From assembly GCA_937128785.1 (NCBI GenBank), contig CAKZMS010000486.1:1-10706 (forward strand): a stretch of DNA of 10,706 nucleotides, read 5' to 3'. Made by a program: the position numbers and the translations under genes. This document shows positions 1-7,328 of this stretch, piece by piece (the stretch's first letter is position 1; every line of letters begins with the position of its first letter). The notes beneath the pieces were generated by a model. That model saw only the letters and a program-made list of their open reading frames with translations. It did not search any database and was not told the origin of the DNA. The DNA comes from an uncultured Opitutaceae bacterium. Its GTDB lineage: Bacteria > Verrucomicrobiota > Verrucomicrobiia > Opitutales > Opitutaceae.

Positions 1-30
1 CCTCGAGAGCGCGGTGTGGTTGCGCCCCGG

Positions 31-68
31 AATCCTAATTTGATCCTCATTCCTCTCAATTTAGGATT
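31..68 (+). promoter_or_regulatory. Candidate promoter and operator upstream of the PhyH gene
   Basis: Two 8-bp arms, AATCCTAA (31-38) and TTAGGATT (61-68), form a perfect inverted repeat with centres 30 bp apart, close to three helical turns. Between and over them lie a possible -35 (TTGATC, 40-45) and a possible -10 (TAGGAT, 62-67) with a 16-bp spacer, each matching the sigma-70 consensus at 4 of 6 bases. Transcription would then start about 7 nt before the ATG at 81, giving an almost leaderless mRNA, which fits the absence of a Shine-Dalgarno sequence. A repressor bound to both arms would cover the promoter. The inverted repeat is seen directly; its function is inferred and weak. Confidence 0.3.
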
Positions 69-80
69 AGATCCCGATTC

Positions 81-1055
81 ATGGAACGCCTCAACCCTGA
101 GCAATCCTTCCAGTTCCACGATGAGGGCTACTTGGTGGTCCGGGACTTTTTCGACCCTGCGGCGGACTTGGATCCGATCATCACGGAATATGAAGGCGTC
201 TTGGATCGGCTGGCCCGTGAGCTCGTGGTGGCGGGAGAGATTTCGTCCGCGCATGCCAACCACGACTTCAGCGAGCGTTTGATTCGCATCTGTCAGGAAA
301 GCGGCCGGATCCATGCCCAGTCGTTCGACTTTTCGCTGCCCCAGCGCAGCATTCAGGCCGATACCCCGATTTGGAACGGACCCGCCGTATTCAACATTCT
401 ACGACATCCCCAACTGCTCGATGTGATGGAAGATCTCATCGGCCCGGAGATCTACTCCAACCCCATCCAACATGTTCGTCTGAAACTGCCGGAAGACCGC
501 GCCATCCGCGATGCCGAGGGCAAGATTGTCCAAGGGATCACACCGTGGCATCAGGACAACGGCGTGATTCAAGCAGAGGCCGACGATACGGATATGATCA
601 CGGTATGGTTTCCCCTGTGGGATGCCTCGATCGAGTCAGGTTGTCTGGAGGTCATTCCGCGTAGCCACCGGGCGGGCGTCATGGACCACTGTCCCTTCGG
701 TGGCGCCGGTTTTGGCATTCCGGACAAGCTGTTGGCCAAGGAGCGCGCCGTGCCGCTGCCGATGCAACGCGGCGATATACTGCTTATGCATCGGCGCACC
801 TGCCACTCGTCCCTCCCCAACCGTAGCAACCGCGTGCGTTGGAGCTTTGATCTGCGTTACAATCCCATCGGCCAACCGAGCGGCCGCAGTGCTTTCCCCG
901 GGTTTGTCGCCCGGAGTCGCACCCATCCGGAGACCGAGCTCCACGACCCCGTCGCTTGGGCCGAGTCCTGGCAAAACGCGCGCGCTCGACTCGCCGATGA
1001 TGCCGAGGCCCAGACCTTCAATCGCTGGGACGCCGCTCGCGAGGTGTGCGCATGA
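81..1055 (+). CDS. Phytanoyl-CoA dioxygenase (PhyH) family Fe(II)/2-oxoglutarate-dependent oxygenase
   Basis: A 324-residue protein of the usual length for bacterial PhyH-like oxygenases. These enzymes use Fe(II), O2 and 2-oxoglutarate to hydroxylate a small molecule. The 2-His-1-carboxylate triad is visible: H157 and D159 in WHQD, and H242 in RRTCHSS. R253 lies 11 residues after the distal histidine, the same spacing as the 2-oxoglutarate-binding arginine of human PhyH (H264/R275). The region 195-205 (ESGCLEVIPRSHR) is a typical family segment. There is no signal peptide, so it should be cytoplasmic. ATG 81 begins the protein directly at a family-like N-terminus (FHDEGYLVV), but no Shine-Dalgarno sequence precedes it. 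Its stop overlaps the start of the following aldolase-like gene by ATGA, so the two are probably co-translated and share a pathway. The substrate cannot be read from sequence; in PVC genomes such genes often sit in carbohydrate or phosphonate clusters, and the neighbours here favour carbohydrate. Confidence 0.9.
   Translation: MERLNPEQSFQFHDEGYLVVRDFFDPAADLDPIITEYEGVLDRLARELVVAGEISSAHANHDFSERLIRICQESGRIHAQSFDFSLPQRSIQADTPIWNGPAVFNILRHPQLLDVMEDLIGPEIYSNPIQHVRLKLPEDRAIRDAEGKIVQGITPWHQDNGVIQAEADDTDMITVWFPLWDASIESGCLEVIPRSHRAGVMDHCPFGGAGFGIPDKLLAKERAVPLPMQRGDILLMHRRTCHSSLPNRSNRVRWSFDLRYNPIGQPSGRSAFPGFVARSRTHPETELHDPVAWAESWQNARARLADDAEAQTFNRWDAAREVCA
1041..1046 (+). promoter_or_regulatory. Ribosome binding site selecting ATG 1052
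   Basis: GAGGTG lies 5 nt before ATG 1052, inside the last codons of the PhyH gene. It favours ATG 1052 over the in-frame GTG at 1046, which overlaps the site itself. It supports translational coupling of the two genes. Most other genes in the window lack such a motif. Confidence 0.45.
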
Positions 1056-1960
1056 AGCGATTCCCCCCCGTTCTTCTGGCCACCGTGCCGCTGCCTTGGA
1101 CCGAGGACTACCAACTCGACACCGCCATATTCACTGCGGCGGTCCAACGAATCGCGACCGAGATGACACCCCACGTCTACCTTTTCGGAACGGCAGGTGA
1201 AGGGCACGCGGTGACCGAGCGGCAGTTCGCCCACATCGTGCAACTATTCCGGGATGTCCTCCCGGCGGGGGCGCAACCCATGATCGGAATCATCAGTCTT
1301 TCGCTGCCGACGATCGTTGAGCGCATCACTCGCGCCCGCGAACTTGGCTTTCGGGATTTCCAGATTTCATTTCCCTCTTGGGGACCTTTGACCGACCACG
1401 AAATCGATCGGTTCTTCGCGGCCACCTGCGGAGCGTTTCCCGACTGTCGGTTTTTGCACTACAACCTGCCGCGCACGAAGCGGGTATTGCGCGGAGCGGA
1501 CTATGCGCGGATCGCACCCCAGTGGCCCAACCTCGTCGCGATCAAGATGGGAGGCGAACCGGAGTTGCTCCGGGAGATCGCGAGCGCCGCACCGGAACTG
1601 CAACTGTTCTGTGTCGAATTTGGCTACGCCGCCCTGCGCGATGAATTTGAGTGCGGATTCATTACCGCGGTCACAGCCGGCAAACCGAAGTTTGCGCACG
1701 AATTCTACGCTGCTCGCGGCCCGCTGCTCGCCGAGATGCTCGTCGAAATCAAAGCGGCCCACAAAGTGCTGAAGGAGAAGGTGGCCCAGACCGACGCCCA
1801 CATGGACGGAGCCTACGACAAGATGCACCTGAAGATGCTCATGCCGGAGTTTCCTTTGCGACTGTTGCCTCCCTATTCGGCCGTGCCGGGTACGGTATTT
1901 GAGGAATTCTGTGCAGCAGCTCCCGCCGGCTGGGTCACCCGTAAGCCCGGATCTCCATGA
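1052..1960 (+). CDS. DapA/NanA-superfamily (class I, Schiff-base) aldolase or lyase
   Basis: A 302-residue member of the dihydrodipicolinate synthase / N-acetylneuraminate lyase superfamily, (beta/alpha)8 barrels that form a Schiff base with a 2-oxo acid such as pyruvate. The hallmarks are GTAGE (46-50), Y137 in HYNLP, and the Schiff-base lysine K165 in AIKMGG. The Tyr-Lys spacing of 28 equals that of E. coli DapA (Y133/K161). Several DapA-specific residues differ: A48 replaces the second Thr of GTTGE, W110 lies where DapA has Y107, and the R138 position is altered (YNLPRT). True dihydrodipicolinate synthase is therefore unlikely. A 2-keto-3-deoxy-sugar-acid aldolase or dehydratase role fits the sugar-related neighbours but is inference. 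There is no signal peptide. It is translationally coupled (ATGA) to the PhyH gene. Its last 26 bp overlap the 3' end of the convergent FAD oxidoreductase gene. Family assignment is strong, substrate unknown. Confidence 0.88.
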   Translation: MKRFPPVLLATVPLPWTEDYQLDTAIFTAAVQRIATEMTPHVYLFGTAGEGHAVTERQFAHIVQLFRDVLPAGAQPMIGIISLSLPTIVERITRARELGFRDFQISFPSWGPLTDHEIDRFFAATCGAFPDCRFLHYNLPRTKRVLRGADYARIAPQWPNLVAIKMGGEPELLREIASAAPELQLFCVEFGYAALRDEFECGFITAVTAGKPKFAHEFYAARGPLLAEMLVEIKAAHKVLKEKVAQTDAHMDGAYDKMHLKMLMPEFPLRLLPPYSAVPGTVFEEFCAAAPAGWVTRKPGSP

Positions 1961-3866
1961 TCCGCGCGTGATCCAGGCCGTTGGTGGCGTTCACCTGAAT
2001 GCGTAGCGACTGAGTGTGAATCGGGGCGTCGAACCTGTGCCGACGGAGTCGTTGGTAGTTCCCGGTCACCTCGATCGCGTCACCTTCGGCACCCCAGGAA
2101 ATCATGTAGTCGCGGACCGTCTCTTCCTGCGGTTGGCCCCATTGCATTTTCGCCGTGTAGCCGTCAGCACCTGACTGGGTGAGCAGGCGGTGGAGCCCCG
2201 TGTCGAAGATCAACTGCACCGTCCGAATCGTCACTGGCTCGGCCCAAATCACCTCGATCCACGCCGGCATACCCTGCTCGGGATCACTCATCCAACGGTG
2301 CAATCCTTTGAAAGCGCGATCTGCCGGCGCTTGGGTGACGGCGGCATCATGTCCGTCGTCCTTGGCCAGCACATCGTCCCACAGATTGGCTCCCAGTTCA
2401 TGGGGCTCATGACCCTCCTTGCCATGCACGGAACGGGTTTGGCCGCTGCGCACATTGTCGGGCTCGGCCCCCGACTGATGGCTCGACGCCGTGATCTGGT
2501 CAGCCTGTCGCACCAGATCATCTTCATCCGCATTCCGCACCCCCAGCAGGTAGCAGTCATCGCGCAGCAGCTGTTGCTGCAAGCGACCACACTGGGCCGC
2601 ATCGTTGGCCAGTTCATTCGGCGATAGGCCGACATCGATGGCCTGCGCCGCCGCGGTGCCGACGCCTTGGCCAATCACCGCACAAGTGGCCATGACGCGC
2701 GTGGTCGCAAAGGCGATGTGCGTCGCCGAAATATTGCGACCGGCAAACATCAGGTTGCTGGGGTTAGTAGCGATACATGACCGCAACGGGATGCCATACA
2801 AATACGGCAGGTGGTTCTGCGTGCAGGGCGCGAGGTCGGGCGCGTCCACGCCTTCCGGTGGATGCGTATCAATCGGCCATCCGCCGAAGGCGATCGCATC
2901 GGCGAACGGTTCCGATCGCAGCACTTCCCCTTCGCTCAACACATGCTGGCAGACAAAGCGCCGACTCTCGCGTTTGCCGGGTAAAAACCCAAACCACTCC
3001 AGCGCCCAGTGGGACGCATCGAGTGCGGATTCGTTCTTCACGTAATTCCAAATCCCCAGCGTGATCGCGAGCAGCTCATCGCGGATCTTCTCGTTGTCCT
3101 TGAGGGTATCGAGGCAACCGCCCCACTCGGCCCACCAGTAACCATATTCCAATCCAAGATCTGACTCCGGTTGTCCGTAGGGCCGCAGCTTGAAGTCGCT
3201 CTCCTTGAATTTCCGCACCCAGGGCGGCGCCACAAACGGCATGGGTCGATCATGTTTGCGCGCCTGAAACATGATGGTGGACCCCAGGGTTTTGCGGTCG
3301 GCCTGGGCAACGGCCAGTCGCTCTTCAAATTCGTCGGCCCCCTCACGCCCCTGTCGAAACGGCGCCCCCGCTTCAACACCGAGCCGACCATCACCCGTCG
3401 CATCCACAAACACCTGCGCCCGGATCCGAAACCGGTCCTCCGTGGATGCCCGCGTGGCGGTCACAGACCGGATGCGACCCTCCGTAACCTCGGCCCCATC
3501 CACCACCGTGTTGAGCATGAGCTCCAAGTTCGGCTCCTGCCGGCACTTGTCATAGAGAACCAAATCAAAGACCGACGCTGACCGCTGGGGATTGCCGACC
3601 GCCAACTCCAGCCGGATCTCTTCCATGATGCCGCCTTCCCGCAGCTCCGTTTCCAACGCCACGCCACCCCGCAACCCCGTCGCCCCAACGATGTGCATGC
3701 GCACTTCACTGGAGGCGTTGCCTCCCAGGACGGATCGATCCTGACAAAGAATTACGCGCTTACCCAATCGCGCCGCAGCCAGAGCGCAACACACTCCCGC
3801 CATGCCCCCACCCGCAACCAACAGGTCACAATCAAGTTCTTGGCGCGGATCAGCTGTTCGGCTCAT
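1935..3866 (-). CDS. FAD-dependent oxidoreductase with C-terminal F5/8-type C (discoidin)-like domain
   Basis: Read from ATG 3866, this is a 643-residue protein of the FAD_oxidored type. The N-terminal dinucleotide-binding fold has GGGMAG (G19, G21, G24), followed by CQDRSVLGGNASSEV (41-55), a pattern I associate with a PVC and Bacteroidota branch of this family. A second FAD-contacting segment begins at M373 (MFAGRNISATHIAF) and runs to about 410. From about residue 470 to the end there is a beta-rich region (WIEVIWAEPVTIRTVQLIF, ending ARIMEIRAYG) that resembles a discoidin or F5/8C carbohydrate-binding module. No export signal is visible, even when upstream in-frame starts (3905, 3995) are considered. 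I prefer 3866 because it puts the Rossmann motif near the N-terminus; no Shine-Dalgarno sequence supports any start. It is transcribed away from the isomerase gene with only 70 bp between them, so the two may be co-regulated. Substrate unknown; sugar or polyol oxidation is plausible from context. Confidence 0.87.
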   Translation of the reverse strand: MSRTADPRQELDCDLLVAGGGMAGVCCALAAARLGKRVILCQDRSVLGGNASSEVRMHIVGATGLRGGVALETELREGGIMEEIRLELAVGNPQRSASVFDLVLYDKCRQEPNLELMLNTVVDGAEVTEGRIRSVTATRASTEDRFRIRAQVFVDATGDGRLGVEAGAPFRQGREGADEFEERLAVAQADRKTLGSTIMFQARKHDRPMPFVAPPWVRKFKESDFKLRPYGQPESDLGLEYGYWWAEWGGCLDTLKDNEKIRDELLAITLGIWNYVKNESALDASHWALEWFGFLPGKRESRRFVCQHVLSEGEVLRSEPFADAIAFGGWPIDTHPPEGVDAPDLAPCTQNHLPYLYGIPLRSCIATNPSNLMFAGRNISATHIAFATTRVMATCAVIGQGVGTAAAQAIDVGLSPNELANDAAQCGRLQQQLLRDDCYLLGVRNADEDDLVRQADQITASSHQSGAEPDNVRSGQTRSVHGKEGHEPHELGANLWDDVLAKDDGHDAAVTQAPADRAFKGLHRWMSDPEQGMPAWIEVIWAEPVTIRTVQLIFDTGLHRLLTQSGADGYTAKMQWGQPQEETVRDYMISWGAEGDAIEVTGNYQRLRRHRFDAPIHTQSLRIQVNATNGLDHARIMEIRAYG

Positions 3867-3936
3867 GGTAACGTGAAGGGTATGGGACCATGCTCCCACC
3901 TCCATAACGACGTCACAACCCTTACCTGATTCCCCC
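3867..3936. promoter_or_regulatory. Divergent intergenic region with inverted repeat
   Basis: This 70-bp gap separates the start codons of the FAD oxidoreductase (-) and the isomerase/epimerase (+), so it should hold both promoters. It contains an inverted repeat TGGGA-N6-TCCCA (3883-3898) centred at about 3890, roughly 24 bp from the minus-strand ATG, and a GACGTC palindrome at 3909-3914. I found no convincing -35/-10 pair for either gene. The inverted repeat could be an operator shared by both genes; that is inference from position. Confidence 0.35.
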
Positions 3937-4725
3937 ATGTATATTCCCGGCCTGCTTTCGGTGACCTTTCGCAAACTCTCCGCCGATGACATCATCGAAC
4001 TGTGCGTGCAAAACGGGCTCCTCGCGGTGGAATGGGGTGGCGATATTCACGTGCCGCACGGCGATGTCGCCGAAGCCACCCGCGTGGGTGAGGCATCCCG
4101 CGCCGCCGGTCTCACCATCGCCGCTTACGGATCCTACTACCGCTGCGATGTCCATGCCGACCAGCCGGACTTCGCCGACGTGCTCGCGAGCGCTCAGGCT
4201 CTCGGGGCTCCCTTGATCCGGGTATGGGCCGGTACGGCTGGATCAGCCGAGACCTCTGAAGCCGACCGCGCGCGCATCATCGCGGACTTGAAACGCATCG
4301 GCGAGGCCGCTGCAGCCGCGAACATCGGTATCACAATCGAATTTCACGCCAACACCTTGACCGACGATCCCGACTCCGCGTTGGCGCTGATCGAAGCCGT
4401 CGATCATCCCAACGTGAAACTGTATTGGCAGACCAGTAACGGGAAGTCCGCCGACTATTCCGCCCAGGTGCTTGAACGGGTGAAACCACACCTGTCACAC
4501 CTCCACGTTTTCCACTGGAATTTCGGCGAGGACGGCATCGAACGTCGCGCCCTGTCCGAGGCCTTCGAGATCTGGCAACGCTACCTCCGGTTGGCGCAAC
4601 CCGCACCGGACGAGACACGTGCGCTCATGTTGGAGTTCGTGAGGGACGATTCTCCCGATCAACTGGCCGATGATGCCCGCACGCTCATCAGGCTGATCGA
4701 ATCACACGAGCAACAGTTGCAGTGA
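3937..4725 (+). CDS. Sugar phosphate isomerase/epimerase-like TIM-barrel protein
   Basis: A 262-residue protein of the xylose-isomerase-like TIM barrel (AP_endonuc_2) family, the fold of D-tagatose/D-psicose 3-epimerases, IolE/IolI and the 3-keto-sugar isomerases or lyases. Family features are VEWGGDIHVPHGD near residue 31, TIEFHANT with E135 and H137, HLHVFHWN with H190 and H193, and MLEFVRD with E233. E135, a C-terminal-side histidine and E233 match three of the four usual metal ligands. The aspartate expected near the end of the sixth strand (LLDTGH type) is replaced by LYWQTSN, with W164 and Q165. Metal binding may therefore use glutamine or be altered. There is no signal peptide, so it is cytoplasmic. 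The start is ATG 3937, preceded by a pyrimidine-rich leader without a Shine-Dalgarno sequence. It heads the run of four plus-strand genes and probably acts on the sugar released by the secreted enzymes downstream. Confidence 0.87.
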   Translation: MYIPGLLSVTFRKLSADDIIELCVQNGLLAVEWGGDIHVPHGDVAEATRVGEASRAAGLTIAAYGSYYRCDVHADQPDFADVLASAQALGAPLIRVWAGTAGSAETSEADRARIIADLKRIGEAAAAANIGITIEFHANTLTDDPDSALALIEAVDHPNVKLYWQTSNGKSADYSAQVLERVKPHLSHLHVFHWNFGEDGIERRALSEAFEIWQRYLRLAQPAPDETRALMLEFVRDDSPDQLADDARTLIRLIESHEQQLQ

Positions 4726-4740
4726 TTCGCTTTCGTTTTC

Positions 4741-4762
4741 GAGCCTGTCCGCCCACAGGTTC
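4741..4762 (+). other. Stem-loop between isomerase and cytochrome genes
   Basis: Positions 4741-4748 pair with 4755-4762 (8 bp including one G-U) around a 6-nt CCGCCC loop, 15 nt after the isomerase stop codon. No T-run follows, and the next 20 nt are C-rich, so it is not a standard intrinsic terminator. It could attenuate or protect the mRNA within the operon, or be chance. The rest of the 73-bp gap is a pyrimidine-rich stretch (4762-4780) leading to the TTG start at 4799. Confidence 0.25.
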
Positions 4763-4798
4763 TCGCCTCCCCCTCCCCCTGTTTAACCCACCCGCCTT

Positions 4799-7321
4799 TT
4801 GACCGCCACCCGACTGTCATCAACCGCCTTGGCCGCCATCGGCTTCGCGCTGTTTACTCTCTCCGCCTTCGCCCAACAAGGCGACCGCCCCAACGACCCG
4901 CAGCGGCCACCCCCCGAGCATTGGGACATTCCCCCGGCGCCGGCCTTGTCGGTCGAGGAGGCCCTGGAAACGTTCGACCTCGCCCCCGGCTTTAAGATCG
5001 AAGTCGTCGCCGCCGATCCTCTCGTCTTCGATCCCGTCGCCATGCAGATCGGGCCCGACGGCCGGATCTGGGTGGTCGAGATGCGCGGCTACATGCCCAA
5101 TGTCGATGGCATCGGCGAAGATGCCCCCATCGGCACGATCGCGGTCCTGTCCGATGCCGATGGTGACGGCCGGATGGATGAGCGCACGGAATTCGCGGGC
5201 GGATTGGTGATGCCCCGCGGCGTGGCGCTCGTCGACGACGGCGTGCTCGTCGCGGCACCGCCCACCCTCTGGCACATGCGCGACACCGACGGCGATGGCG
5301 TGGCCGACGAACGCACGGTGGTTTCCGAATCCTACGGAGACCGCCAGAACCCCGAACATACCGCCACTGGTCTGCTCTGGGGCTTGGACAACTGGATCTA
5401 CAACGCCAACGACGACGAGCGACTTCGGTACAACCAAGGCGAATGGGAATACGCCCCCGCCCCAGACCGCGGCCAGTGGGGCATCGCCCAGGACGACGCC
5501 GGTCGACTGTTCTACAATACCAACAGCAGTCCCTTGAAATTCGACCTCTTCCCGGGCGAATACCTATTGCGCAACCCCGACCTTAAGTCGCATGAAGCGA
5601 TCAACCGCGAAGCCATCGCCAACCACGAGCTTCCCCTTTTCCCCAGTCGGATCACCCCCGGAGTAAACCGCGGCTACCGTATTCTCGACGAAGACGGTTA
5701 CTTGCCGCACATGACGGCGGCGAGTGCGCCGGTCATCTACCGCGGCAGCGCGTTTCCGGAGGTATTCTATGGCGATGCGTTTATCCCGGAACCGGCCGGC
5801 AACCTGATCAAGCGCCTGAAAATCGACCATACGGCCGATGGCGACTGGGTGGGCTCGAATCCCTACGATCACTTCGAGTTTCTCACCTCGACGGACGAGC
5901 GGTTCCGCCCGGTAAGTCTCTACAACGGACCCGATGGCGCGCTTTACATCGTCGATATGTATCGGGGCATCATCCAGCACCGGATTTTTGTCACGAGTTT
6001 CCTCCGCGCCCAGATCATCGAGCGCGAACTCGAGACCCCTATCGGTATGGGCCGTATTTATCGGGTCGTGCCGAATGACGCCGAGCCCGCCACCGCACCC
6101 AATCTCCACACCGCGACGACGGATGAATTGGTCGCGGCGCTCAGTCGTAAAGATGCGTGGTGGCGCGAAACCGCGCAACGCCTGCTCGTCGAACAACGCG
6201 ACTACACGGCCGTTCCCGCGCTCCAAGAGATCGCCCTCGATCCCACCAACCCCGGGCATCTGAACGCGCTTTGGACCTTGGACGGCATCGGCGCCATCGA
6301 GCTTTCCTTTCTCAAAGATCTGACCACGTCGACCACTCCGGAAGGGCGACTCGCCTTGCTCAAACTGAGCGAACCTTGGTTGAGCAGCGGTCACCCCGCC
6401 TTCATCGGATACGTGCTCTACGAGCTGAGTGCCGAGGAACCTGAAGTGCGTCGTCAGGCGGTGTTGAGTCTCGGCGAACTGCCCGGACCGGATCGCATTA
6501 AACACCTTGCCGAGTTTGCCAGCCGCGGAGACAACCTCGCCGGACTGGACGAAGCCATTGTCAGCGGTCTCGCCGGTCAGGAGATCGCGTTCCTGCAAGG
6601 GCTACCGACTCCGCTGCATGCCGCCGGTCTTGGAATCGTGAGCCTCGCGGCCGCGACGGTCATTCATCGCCGGGATACCGGCGAAGTCTCGGCCCTGTTG
6701 GATCTGCTGCTCGCTCCCTCTACCGATCCGGCCTTTGCCGTGGCACTGATCGATGGCATCGAAAGCCAGACCCAGAATCGAAAAGGCGATCGTATGCGAC
6801 TCAGCCTTCCAGTGGAGCCGACCGCGCTGGTTAAATTCGCCGGCAAGGGGAATGCCGCCCTTGCCGTCCGCGCGAACACGTTGCTCGACTACATCGACGG
6901 GCCCGCCGCCCAAGCCGCCATGGCGAAGGTCGAGCCCCTCACCGAATCCGAGGAGATTCTATTCAACCAAGGCAAAACCGTCTACGCCCTTTGCGCCGGC
7001 TGTCATCAAGCCGACGGCCGCGGCATGAACGGCCTGGCTCCGTCGTTGGTGGGATCAAAGTGGGCAGTCGGTCCCGCCGAGGTCGCCGCCGCCATCGTGC
7101 TCAAGGGCAAGGAAGGCGCGCAGCTCGCTATGCCACCGCTCGAATCACTCGATGACACGTCGATCGCCGCGGCACTTACTTTCATCCGGCGTTCCTGGGG
7201 CCACACCGAATCGGCAGTGACGCCCGAAATCGTTGCCTCCGCCCGCGAAAAGCACAATTATCACGGTTCGGCTTGGACTGAAGAGTCCCTGGCCGAACTG
7301 GCTGCCACTCTGAATCCCTAG
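4799..7321 (+). CDS. PVC-type multidomain cytochrome: beta-propeller dehydrogenase, HEAT-like region, heme c
   Basis: An 840-residue exported protein of the PVC-type heme-binding CxxCH family (membrane-bound dehydrogenase type). The N-terminus is a signal peptide: one Arg, a hydrophobic core (ALAAIGFALFTLSAFA), then AQQ, with cleavage near residue 25. The start is TTG 4799: an in-frame TAA at 4784-4786 excludes anything further upstream, and the next candidate (TTG 4829) would lose the arginine. No Shine-Dalgarno sequence is seen. Residues 40-425 form a glucose/sorbosone-dehydrogenase-like propeller (HMTAASAPVIYRG; YNGPDGALYIVDMYRG). Two acidic loops, DADGDGRMDE (119-128) and DTDGDGVADE (162-171), look like calcium-binding DxDxDG motifs. 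Residues 440-700 are helical HEAT-like repeats. Residues 715-840 are cytochrome c, with CAGCH at 732-736 and M778 in LAMPPL as the likely sixth heme ligand. It should oxidise a substrate, plausibly a sugar hydroxyl, and pass electrons to heme in the periplasm. The DUF1080 gene follows after 7 nt, implying a joint function. Cofactor and substrate are not shown by the sequence. Confidence 0.92.
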   Translation: MTATRLSSTALAAIGFALFTLSAFAQQGDRPNDPQRPPPEHWDIPPAPALSVEEALETFDLAPGFKIEVVAADPLVFDPVAMQIGPDGRIWVVEMRGYMPNVDGIGEDAPIGTIAVLSDADGDGRMDERTEFAGGLVMPRGVALVDDGVLVAAPPTLWHMRDTDGDGVADERTVVSESYGDRQNPEHTATGLLWGLDNWIYNANDDERLRYNQGEWEYAPAPDRGQWGIAQDDAGRLFYNTNSSPLKFDLFPGEYLLRNPDLKSHEAINREAIANHELPLFPSRITPGVNRGYRILDEDGYLPHMTAASAPVIYRGSAFPEVFYGDAFIPEPAGNLIKRLKIDHTADGDWVGSNPYDHFEFLTSTDERFRPVSLYNGPDGALYIVDMYRGIIQHRIFVTSFLRAQIIERELETPIGMGRIYRVVPNDAEPATAPNLHTATTDELVAALSRKDAWWRETAQRLLVEQRDYTAVPALQEIALDPTNPGHLNALWTLDGIGAIELSFLKDLTTSTTPEGRLALLKLSEPWLSSGHPAFIGYVLYELSAEEPEVRRQAVLSLGELPGPDRIKHLAEFASRGDNLAGLDEAIVSGLAGQEIAFLQGLPTPLHAAGLGIVSLAAATVIHRRDTGEVSALLDLLLAPSTDPAFAVALIDGIESQTQNRKGDRMRLSLPVEPTALVKFAGKGNAALAVRANTLLDYIDGPAAQAAMAKVEPLTESEEILFNQGKTVYALCAGCHQADGRGMNGLAPSLVGSKWAVGPAEVAAAIVLKGKEGAQLAMPPLESLDDTSIAAALTFIRRSWGHTESAVTPEIVASAREKHNYHGSAWTEESLAELAATLNP

Positions 7322-7328
7322 ACTCCCT

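Noticed and set aside
1052..1960. Call as dapA (lysine biosynthesis)
   Set aside because: The Schiff-base lysine and tyrosine are kept, but DapA-specific positions differ and the neighbours are not lysine genes.
4741..4762. Intrinsic terminator after the isomerase gene
   Set aside because: A stem-loop exists but no T-run follows on either strand, so it is listed only as a stem-loop.
5564..6598. Long open frame on the minus strand (344 codons) inside the cytochrome gene
   Set aside because: It is antisense to a well-supported conserved protein; high GC with strong codon bias opens antisense frames. Its translation shows no recognisable domain.
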